Source of the DNA: Atherix ibis
Lineage: Eukaryota; Arthropoda; Insecta; Diptera; Athericidae
Reading direction: 5' to 3'
Assembly (NCBI GenBank): GCA_958298945.1
Contig: OY282606.1
Coordinates: 52,837,920-52,901,919, forward strand
DNA length: 64,000 bases
The notes beneath the pieces are model-generated. The model was not told the origin of the DNA, ran no database searches, and saw nothing but the letters and a program-made list of their open reading frames with translations. Shown piece by piece: positions 55,400 through 64,000 of this stretch. The position numbers were made by a program, and so were the translations under genes. Within the stretch, counting starts at the first letter, position 1. The number at the start of each line of letters is the position of its first letter.

Positions 55400-56740
55400 A
55401 TTGTCAGCTAGGCCACGCCTGTACAGGAACCCATTCATACTATCATGTCCCGTAAGTAAATACCGAAGGTACAGACCAAATTCAAATCCATACGCAGATG
55501 CAAAGCACACATCCGAAATGAACATGTGCGTCTATCTGCCATTCACACTTTCATCAAATCGACGTTGCCAAATTTCATACATTCTGTTGTGGACCAGTAC
55601 ACACCGCTGGCGTGGACTAAGATCCTGAACCTCTTCATTTATAACCGAACAACCAGCAAGCGGGATGCCCTACCGTAGACGGTAGTGAATGCTTCCACGC
55701 AGCACGTCCAAGTCCCATGGAAATTTTCCCATGACAACCTGCATCGCATCGGTTGACACGGTTCTACATACATTCAAACATGCATACAAAGCCAGACGCT
55801 AAACTGAATTTATGTTCAGTTGCACCCTTGCATACTGGTGGCGCATAATGTCAGCCGATACACACGACGCATACATTGCACACGGAACAAATACACCTTG
55901 TACACGACTTTCAACGCTCTGGATCGAAGTCCCCATTCTTTGCGAAAAATTCGCACCACCATACAAACCAAACCGGCCACGCGCCCTCTTAGATGTTGCA
56001 AGTGAGGCCGAAACTTCAGCCTCTCCTTAACCTTTACTCCGTACTTCGCGTGCGTATCTGACCCCGACCGCCTCTAAGCAAATATTGGGTGGCCTACTGG
56101 CCGCCAAAAAACCTTTCAGTAACATACACACATTTTTCCTTTCAGAAATATTCACTCCCATTCTACTCCCCCATTCAGATACCATCTACATATAGCGGCT
56201 TCCCGCTATCTCTACTGCAGACCTACTCCCCCCCTCAAAAGTAGAAGATCATCCGCATATGCAATAACACCGCAACCGGTCTCCTCCAACTGCACCAAAA
56301 GACCGTTCATCATCATATTCCAGATGGCGGGGCTGGCCACAGATTCTCGTGGGCAGCCACGCACCATCTGGCGTACGACCCTCCCATTGTTCCCGCATAC
56401 TACAGCATACCTTTCATGGAAGTTACTTCGATATAGAGAAGTTTCTTCACATGAAACCTCCTTAAGCCGCTCAGTAATGCGATCCCATCGCAGACAATTG
56501 AAGGCACTTCGAAAATCCACAAACACACCACATATATACTGACTCTCACTCTCAGCAACATACCGTCTTACACACATCAAAGCGTCTTCAGTCGATTCAC
56601 CTTTTGTAAATCCATACTGAGAGCCGGATACATTGAAGTCTGCCAACTTCACATGGGCGGTGTACCATCATCCGCTCGAGGACCTTGCCGAATATTGGCA
56701 GTAGCTCCTTATAGCAATGGCAGAGTTTCGGATCCCTGCA
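55400..56740 (-). mobile_element. R1-like non-LTR retrotransposon, truncated both ends
   Basis: The minus strand encodes an RT palm (NVSGSQYGFTKGESTEDALM, GVFVDFRSAFNCLRWDRI, VRGCPRESVASPAIWNMMMN, GCGVIAYADDLLLLR with the catalytic YADD box), open from 56652 to 56212, then degraded thumb sequence to FLYRRGLA near 55405, where it breaks off. The same family is present in the other orientation at 62.3-63.7 kb, which keeps the zinc-finger tail missing here. GC content is well above the surrounding DNA. Confidence 0.8.
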
Positions 56741-57389
56741 TTACTCTTGTATAAAGAGAATAAACTTGGCAGTTTTTGAATATACTGTAAAGACAATTAA
56801 TGACATTCGCCGATGTCTTTTTGTAATCTGCTTGATCTATACCTAGATTAAGAAAGTTCTCAATAAAATTATCAAAATTGGCTACATTATTATATAGCTC
56901 GTAAGCTATATCATCCAAATTTTTTTTTAATTGTTATAAAAGTTCCAATAAAATTATTAATTCTTTAAATAAAATAACTTTTTAGCTTTTAAAGGAATAT
57001 TTACAGTTGTTATTGTTATCGATTTGAACGAACTATTTATCTCAGACAATTAAAAAACACTTTATCTAAGAATATATTTAGACCAAAATTGGTACTACAA
57101 ATCTATTTTATACCCTTTTTAATTATATTTTAAATATGCGTGACAAATGGTTGCAATTGGCGATAGTTAGTTTTTTTTCTGATTTTTTTGTAAAATACCT
57201 TCTAGTCTATGCGAAAAATACTCCGTTTTTATAATAAGGGTCTCTTCAGCCTATTTCTTTCACTTTTCAAATGACAACGCTGTCATTTTATACGTTCGTA
57301 TTCTGTTATAGCCACTATTTAATCATTGAGAGCTGCACGATTCAATAACACGTCGGAAGTGAAAACTAAACACCATATCCTAGGCTTGG
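56741..57389. other. Unassigned sequence between elements
   Basis: About 650 bp, A/T-rich. A block near 57018-57050 resembles the short repeat at 45039-45096. No gene seen. Confidence 0.35.
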
Positions 57390-57770
57390 TCAAAAAAGCA
57401 TTTTCAACGACGAAGAGCATTTTTAGCTGAATGCCTACGTAAACAAGCATAATGACTACGTAAAAAACACAACCATAAGAGTTCCAGCAGTTTCCTTACC
57501 TCGTGGTGTGGATGTTGGTCAAGCGGTATAATCGGGCTTTCGAAATGAGCTGCTTTCGAAATAAGCCTGGCACGGCGGTAACTGTCAAAAGCGAGATGTA
57601 TCGAACGACGATAACTGATTTTTTTAGTTGGACGATATGTGATACAGCAGTGTCAATAGGACGGTGCGACTTCTGACACAAGGGATTTATTGCAGACCAA
57701 GTTTCCATGTCACGTCATATCGAGGCATGCTGATATTATCTGGCCGCCAAGATTAAAGGCCTACATTAAA
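57390..57770 (+). pseudogene. Mariner-family transposase relic
   Basis: In shifting plus-strand frames one reads NDEEHF-like/LNAYVNKHN, LDDM.YSS, LLQTKFPCHVISRHADIIWPPR. These correspond to the DDE transposase regions around the first and second catalytic Asp and the WPPRS motif of the same transposase group as the element at 58309-59564. Many stops; no terminal repeats found. Confidence 0.55.
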
Positions 57771-58308
57771 TGAATAGTTTCCGCCAATAAACCGACAATA
57801 CTTTCCTAGTTGAAAAACAACATCATTCAAGCCATCGGTGAAATTCAGCCTGGATAATGCGAAAACTTCAACCAAAATTGAACCTTTCAGATCTCCTCCT
57901 GCAAACAAAGCCATGAAAACCATTTGTACGATGTTACTTTTAATTAAATCTTTCATATAGGGGAAATTTTACATTTAAACAAAACACAGTCCTCTTAATG
58001 AAGACCTCTTTATTTGCTTTATTCTCCTCAACTGTTATTTACAATAGTAACGAGATCCTCTTTATTATCGGAAAAAATTACATTACATCACCGGAAATAA
58101 TCATCAGTTGCAGTTATTGAATTTCTGTTTCTTAATTAAAGGTTTCTTACCTCTGGATTAATACTGGAATTAGTATAAAAAATAAATTTGTAAGCTCTAA
58201 GGACTTTTTGAATTAAAATTTGATATTTTATTTATTATTTCTGCGATACTTTTCTTGTCGTATCTTCATTGTAACTTACAATTTTTTTTTAAATTCAACA
58301 TTTTAATA

Positions 58309-59564
58309 AAGGGTTTTCGAATAAAAGTGATAGGATTTCTTTTGAAAAAAAACCACTTTAATTGTTAAGGAAATTGAAATGTTTTTTATTTAATGTGAAG
58401 TACAATCGATACAATTAAGTTCTGAATAAAACGTCATTCAAATGGCCTCCGCGACTTCTTTTGCAGGAACGAATTCGACGAACCCAATTTTTCAGCGCTT
58501 TTTCCACTAAATCAAGTCATATGTCATGAATAGCACGTTCAATATTGACTTCTAAAGCTTGAAGAGAGTCTGGTTTATTGCTAAAGACCAATGACTTCAA
58601 ATAACCTTACAAGAAATAGTCTAATGGTGTTAAATCACAACTTCTTGGAGGCCATTCAATGTCACAATTTCTTGAAATAATCGAATCTCCAAACTTTTCT
58701 CGCAATAATTCGGTTGTTGCACGTGCTGTGTGGCACTTAGCCCCGTTTTGTTGGAACCAGATGTTGTCAAGATCAACTTCTTCCAATTTCGGCCATAAAA
58801 AGTTGGTTATCATCGATCTATACCGCTCTCCATTGACATTAACGGTGTTACCAGATTCATTTCGAAAGAAGTACGGACCGATGATTCCACCAGACCAAAA
58901 ACCACACCAAACTGTCAATTGAGGTGAATGTAATGGGTGTTCATGAATAGTTTGTGGATTTTCTTCGCACCAGAATCGACAGTTTTGTTTATTTACCGCA
59001 CCACTCAGATGAAAGTGAGCCTCATTGGTTTATTTACCGCACCAACAATTGAAGTTGTTCCAAGACAAAATCACGTTTACGGTGCTCCAATGGCTTCAGT
59101 TCTTGAGTGATAACAATTTTATATGGATGCAAGCCCAAATCCTTTCTCAAAATCCGCCAAGTTGTGGTTTGAGACAGTCCCAATTCTTGAGAACGTCTTG
59201 GAATCGACAAATTGCGATCTTCAGCAACACTTGCCTGAACGGCAGCAATATTTTCATTACTTCGAGCGGTTCTTTGTCTTATTGGCACTTGAATATTATG
59301 TAAAGAACATGTACGCTGGAAATTTTTAACAATTCGACGAATAGCGAGCACAGTTGGACGATTATAATGGCAAAAGCGCACGAAAAGTTGCAATTGGAGA
59401 ACGATTATTTTGATAATAAAATTGAATAATTTGTAAACGTTGTTCTTGCGTATATCTCTCCATGATGAAATTGTAAACATTACTAAATACAATGAAAAAA
59501 AAAGATAGATCATGACATATTACAAATGCTTTAGAAATCATATCACTCTTATTGGAAAACCCTT
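58309..59564 (-). mobile_element. Near-complete Tc1/mariner-superfamily element
   Basis: 1256 bp bounded by imperfect terminal inverted repeats (AAGGGTTTTC.AATAA.AGTGAT at the left and its complement at the right) with TA at 58307-58308 and 59565-59566, the mariner target duplication. Length and contents are those of a full element with one transposase gene on the minus strand. Confidence 0.85.
58415..59463 (-). pseudogene. Broken mariner-family transposase
   Basis: Starts MERYTQEQRLQIIQFYYQNN at 59463. The helix-turn-helix part follows (VLAIRRIVKNFQRT, ELGLSQTTTWRILRKDLGL), then the catalytic core (AHFHLSGAVNKQNCRFW, VWCGFWSGGIIGPYFFRNE, WFQQNGAKCHTA, WPPRSCDLTPLDYFL) and a tail ending near 58415. 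Defects seen: a frameshift near 59365-59375, a deletion where the first catalytic Asp should be (near 59030, between EQLQLLVR and NEAHFHLSG), and a frameshift after LDYFL. The copy cannot make active transposase. Confidence 0.85.
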
Positions 59565-60613
59565 TATAAAATTAGTATTATTTTAAGTATGAAAAAAATA
59601 ATTCTGATTTAAAAATTTCAAATTTTTAATAGAAAAGATTAAAAAAGATGTTCATTTAAAAAAGAAAACAAAAATAAAATTATTATAGATTCAACAAATT
59701 AAGTACTTAAAAGAATTTCATGGCAACTTTTTTTTAATAAAAATAAAGCAAATTTTAAACGAAATGGAATTTTCAGCACTTGAGGCATACCACATACTTT
59801 CAAAATATCTAAAATTAGTTAAAAGTAAAATAAAACAGTATTTCTTTAAGCGTTTCTCAAGTAGAACAATGATTATTGCGTTGAACCATATCGGATACAG
59901 TCCAGATGCATTAAAAATACTTCGTCCGGAACAAATTTTATAGCAAAGAGTTTTGCCATCATGGCTACTTTTACCAAAACTTAATATACTTCAGTTACTT
60001 GCTTTTGATATGGAAAGATAAACAAACTTTTACTCGATTAGCTATTCTTATTTTGTCTCAAATCTCCATAAAAATATTTCTAAAAATTATGTGCATTTTT
60101 TGGGGAAAAAACTTTTTAACAAAAATATAATATTTTGAAATAAATTCAATGAAGAAAATATTATGTATGCATGTAAAAATATTACAATATAGTATATTAG
60201 GAAATAAGGAAATAAATAATGAAATTTAGTGAAAATATTTAAATTCAAAATTTTAATCATAAACAAATATAAGATTTAATTTTTAATAATATGTCATTTA
60301 TGTAATATTTATTTTTTGTTAAAAAATTGTGAAGAGCCATAGTTTTAGTTAAATTAATTATTGAATAACTAGGAATTCTTAGTGCTTAAAATTACAATTG
60401 ACGTTTGTACATAAAAGTATAAATAGTAACTAATCTTGAAAAATTACACATCATAAAATGGAAATATTTTTATGATACAATATCTATTCCAATATCTCCA
60501 AAATTAATAACGAAACATTTTATCAACTTAAATTTAAAATGTTTTTAAACAAAATTTAATTCATTTTAATAAAAATAATTTAAATATATGTTAGAGTGGC
60601 TTGAAAAGTTAAA
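59565..60613. other. Unassigned A/T-rich sequence
   Basis: About 1 kb between the mariner element and the duplicated block. No gene or repeat recognised. Confidence 0.4.
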
Positions 60614-60851
60614 AAATACACAATTATTATGCCTTTATCTAGTAATCCTTATTCATGTCTAATATAACTTGGTCAGTATAATAGCAATATTTATTATTTT
60701 ATTAAGATACATTGCATACTATTGTATTTTAAGAAAAATAAATACTGCTTGGAAATATTGCTAAATTTTTATATCAAATAAATAAAGAAAAAAGTTTAAT
60801 CATGAATATTCCGATTTTACCCCTATTAAAGCTGGGAAATACCTCAAGGTA
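60614..60851 (+). repeat. 238-bp direct repeat, copy 1
   Basis: Matches 61070-61307 over its full length with five substitutions and no gap (about 98% identity). It begins AAATACACAATTATTATGCC and ends TACCTCAAGGTA. Non-coding and A/T-rich. Confidence 0.92.
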
Positions 60852-61069
60852 TTCTTCTCCAGAAAAAAAATATTTGGGTGGAAGACATATTTCAAGAGCA
60901 GTAATTCTTTCTTGTAAAGGTTTTTTTTTAAATATTTCTAAATTTTTTTTCGGTTAGTCAGTTTTTGCAAATATGTACAAAACTTTGGTATATCTCCTTA
61001 CTGCCTCAAACTCTAAAGCTTGAGAGTCATAGTAAATAAACGAACAAGCGTCCGTGTAACTTTTACTTT
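60852..61069. other. Spacer between the direct repeats
   Basis: 218 bp of sequence present once in the window. No gene or terminal repeat recognised. Confidence 0.4.
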
Positions 61070-61307
61070 AAATACACAATTATTATGCCTTTATCTAGTA
61101 ATCCTTATTCATGTCTAATATAATTTGATCAGTATAATAGCAATATTAATTATTTTATTAAGATACATTGCATACTATTGTATTTTAAGAAAAATAAATA
61201 CTGCTTGGAAATATTGCTAAATTTTTATATCAAATAAATAAAGAAAAAAGTTAAATCATGAATATTCCGATTTTACCCCTATTAAAGCTGGCAAATACCT
61301 CAAGGTA
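61070..61307 (+). repeat. 238-bp direct repeat, copy 2
   Basis: Second copy of the block at 60614-60851, starting 456 bp downstream. The identical length of both copies argues for a discrete unit such as a solo terminal repeat or a segmental duplication. Confidence 0.92.
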
Positions 61308-62299
61308 GTTTTCTTGAACCTATCCTTTACAATCTTACACTTCTGATATTCCGTTTTTTTATAATATCCTTGTGGTTAATTTAGCCATTTTAACAGCTGA
61401 CCTTAATCTTCCATTCAAAATGCTGAAACAATTTATCCTAAAACTCCAAAATTACTACACGTTGACAAAAGCTTAACATAAACTCCACAAACTTACAAGA
61501 CTGAAACTTATACGTCAACACATGCAATTACTCAAATTAATATTTATATGAACTATCATATAATTATTATTTTTAAATATTAAAAACGCATATGGACGTA
61601 TGGACACATTACTGCAAAGGAAGACTGCCGTACCATCTGCATTAAGAGATCTATAACTTTTACATCACATGTTCGAAAATGAAAGCGACTACTTTCTGCA
61701 TTACCAAACAGTACTTTTTTCATTAAAGAAATTTTAGTGATTTCGTCTTGCATTATCCTGCAGCCATTACATATCGCATTACTAAGTAATCGATGCAATA
61801 ATTTATCCGTGGATTTGTATGCACAATTGAACGGATTTTAATATAGAGAAAAACAATTAGAGTCTGAAATTATCTAGGTCTTCTCTCACACAAATTAACG
61901 CTTTCTATTTTCGTAAATTTACCTAGCATAGCCCATAAACTTGTCAAAGCACTTTTAAAAAGTGGTAATCCATCAATTCCGATATCCAAAATAATCTTTT
62001 CAAAACACACTGCAGCATGCGCAATTTTTTGAATTTACTTCTCTATTCCTAAATGGTAATATATTATTACGGCTACCGTCCTTGTCATAACTGGACTATT
62101 TTACGTCTTAAAAGGGTTTTTAACCTCTGAGGAACATACATTTTCGACTTCAAACTTTTTGGAGCGATTCCACACTTTCCTTACACGGCTTAATATTCTA
62201 TACCGCTCCCTCAAATTTTCATTTATATCGCCACCCCCTTGTACCACCGAACGATTTTTTTGCCCATTTTTATAATTTAACGAATTAGCTGACATTATG
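61308..62299. other. Unassigned sequence before the R1-like copy
   Basis: About 1 kb. Open frames on the minus strand at 61798-61580 and 62400-62101 resemble no protein; the second overlaps the R1-like element in antisense. Nothing supports a gene. Confidence 0.35.
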
Positions 62300-63660
62300 C
62301 GCCACCTATGGCCGGCCTGGCCATCTGGAATATAATGATGAACGGTCTCTTGGTGCAGTTGGAAAAGACCGGTTGCGGTGTTATCGTATGTGCGGATCAT
62401 CTTCTACTTTTGAGGGGAAAGTAGGTCTGCAGTAGAGATAGCGGAAAGTTGCTATATGCAGATGGTGTTTGAATGGGGCAATAGAATGGGAGTGAATGTT
62501 TCAGAAAGGAATACTGTGTGTATGTTCTTGAAGGGTTTTCTGGTGGCCAGTACGCCGCCCTTAAATCGTTTAGAGGCGGTCGGGGTCTGATACGCGCGGG
62601 AAGTACGGTACCTTAGAGTAAAGGTTGGAGAGAGGCTGAACTTTCAGCCACACTTGCAACATGGCATGCTGGTGCGAGTATTTCGCAAAGAATGGAGACT
62701 TCGATCCAGAGCGGTGAAAGTCCTGTACAAGAGTGTGTTTGTTCCGTGTGCAATTTCCATGGGACATGGACGTGTTGCGTGGAAGCATTCACTACCGTCT
62801 ACGGTAGAGCATCCCGCTTGCTGGTTGTTCGGTTATGAATGAAGAGGTTCAGGATGTTAGTCCATGTATGAAATTTGGCAACGTGGATTGGATGAAAGTG
62901 TGAATGGCAGATGAACGCACATGTTCATTTCGGATGTGTGATTTGCATCTGCGTATGGATTTGAATTTGGTCTGTACCTTCGGTATTTACTTACGAGACA
63001 CGGTAGTATGCATGGGTTCCTGTACAGGCGTGGTCTAGCTGCGGAGGCTAGATGCCCTTGTGAGGTGGTGGAGGAGAGTGCCAAGCACCTTCTCATTCAG
63101 TGTGGCCTGTACGGGGATTTGCGTGACTTAGGTGTATGTGGAATCGTGGTGAATGATGAGAGTGTGGATGTAAGTGGTGTGTTAGGTATGAGAGAAAGGT
63201 ATGAATGCCTTGATAGATTTGGCGTGGCACTTTTTGAGAGAAGAGTGAGAATGGTGCCTGAATGAGTGTGTGAATGGCACGCAAGGTGGCTACAACCGGG
63301 TGAAAGACCAAGTTATTCCGGTTGTACTTTCGGTTCTTGGTGAATCCGCGTACCTGAGCTGGCGTAGTGGTGCTTAGGGATTTATAAGATTCCTTACCAT
63401 AGCTCAATGAGCGAAGTACAAACCAAAGATCTCTTAAAACAAAAATTGGTACTAAGGGAGTCGGGGTGCCGCATGGTGTTGGAACATACTGTACCCGATG
63501 TTGGTGAGGCGCTTAGGCAGCAATGTAGTGGCTGTGGTTGATACCCATATCGCGGGTACGGTATACGGATCGCTGGTGGCAGATACTTGTAATTATCTCG
63601 GGCGCTGTCACTGCTTGTGATAGTAGAGGTTTAGATAGTCATCGCCACTAACAGTTGCAG
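62300..63660 (+). mobile_element. R1-like non-LTR retrotransposon, 5' truncated
   Basis: Begins within the RT (AIWNIMMNGLLVQLEKTGCG; the catalytic box reads CADH, mutated from YADD). Thumb and linker sequence follow (NRMGVNVSERNT, NRLEAVGVRYA, LRVKVGERLNFQPH). The C-terminal frame 63008-63265 carries a zinc-knuckle-like CPCEVVEESAKHLLIQC, typical after the RT of R1-group elements. A 3' untranslated region runs to about 63650 and is shared with the fragment at 44440-44800. The RT part matches the minus-strand copy at 55.4-56.7 kb. No poly(A) tail or target duplication was identified. Confidence 0.78.
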
Positions 63661-63809
63661 TAATCAGCTTGTAACTGGTTACTGATTATAAACTGCCAGT
63701 AATGGTGGTGCGTTGATTGAGCGTAACTCAATCCCTATGGCCGTAGGCGACCCGTGGTTTTATCTTTAACGATAGACAAGTCACGTTAAATAATATATTA
63801 TAACTGCCC

Positions 63810-63990
63810 TAAGGAGATAGTTATTTCTTTACTCTGTCATAAGCTGTTTGGAAGTCAACAAACAGTGTCAATTTGAAATTCGCGGGTCTTTTTCAAAATC
63901 TATCCTATGGTGAAAATTTAATCGATTGTTGATTGGCCTCGTCTAAAATCATATTAGTATGACCCTGGTCGGTTGGTGGTCATTCCGGTT
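63810..63990 (-). mobile_element. Reverse transcriptase fragment at the window edge
   Basis: Minus-strand residues read ANFKLTLFVDFQTAYDRVKK, the RT motif A region (FVDFxxAYD), preceded by a degraded RP.RS.. stretch. This resembles the RT motif A of craniofacial-type/RTE or CR1-like elements. The element continues beyond the window. Confidence 0.5.
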
Positions 63991-64000
63991 ACAATTGGTA

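Noticed and set aside
63760..63840. Fragment of 28S rRNA at an R1/R2 target
   Set aside because: Some resemblance to the conserved target (TAACT..CCTAAGG) is too short and interrupted, and the flanks are not rRNA.

Overview
The window reads as AT-rich nuclear DNA of an insect, most likely a fly (Diptera). The host genes are split by short introns (mostly 55-110 bp, GT..AG), several have Drosophila-type names and architectures (Bx42, vilse/RhoGAP93B, mms4), and the right-hand third is full of insect-type transposable elements (Helitron, R1-, I- and Jockey-like non-LTR elements, mariner). The order placement is inference; nothing in the sequence names the species.

From 1 to about 44 kb there are eleven recognisable conserved genes plus one incomplete one. 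In order: mms4/EME1 (+), Rrp6/EXOSC10 (-), NDUFA4 (-), Naxe (-), Sccpdh (+), FARSA/alpha-PheRS (-), Bx42/SNW1 (+), vilse/ARHGAP39 (-), a BRAT1 homologue (+), TBC1D22 (+), MFSD10/rtet-like MFS transporter (+), and a cysteine-rich EB-module protein (-) whose first exon I cannot find. Exon boundaries were worked out by hand from splice dinucleotides, reading phase and family resemblance; they are joined consistently for all genes except one junction in vilse. These are housekeeping genes of DNA repair, RNA decay, respiration, metabolite repair, translation, splicing, Integrator chaperoning and Rab regulation; no operon-like logic is implied. Two divergent pairs share short intergenic promoters (FARSA/Bx42, 685 bp; vilse/BRAT1, 631 bp), and three convergent pairs end tail to tail (mms4/Rrp6, Sccpdh/FARSA, MFSD10/EB gene).

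A 5.7 kb gene-free AT-rich stretch (18.46-24.16 kb) lies downstream of both Bx42 and vilse and may hold long 3'UTR. It carries an unexplained direct repeat next to a long hairpin.

From about 44.2 kb to the end I see no host gene. The region is a transposon graveyard with locally higher GC. It holds an R1-like 3' fragment, a 41-bp-arm foldback element, a decayed Helitron interrupted by a 5'-truncated I-clade retrotransposon with a perfect 16-bp target-site duplication, mariner-derived miniature elements, Jockey- and RTE-like RT fragments, two opposed R1-like copies, a near-complete 1.26 kb mariner-family element with a dead transposase, a 238-bp direct duplication and several perfect hairpins. 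No CRISPR array, rRNA or tRNA gene was found.
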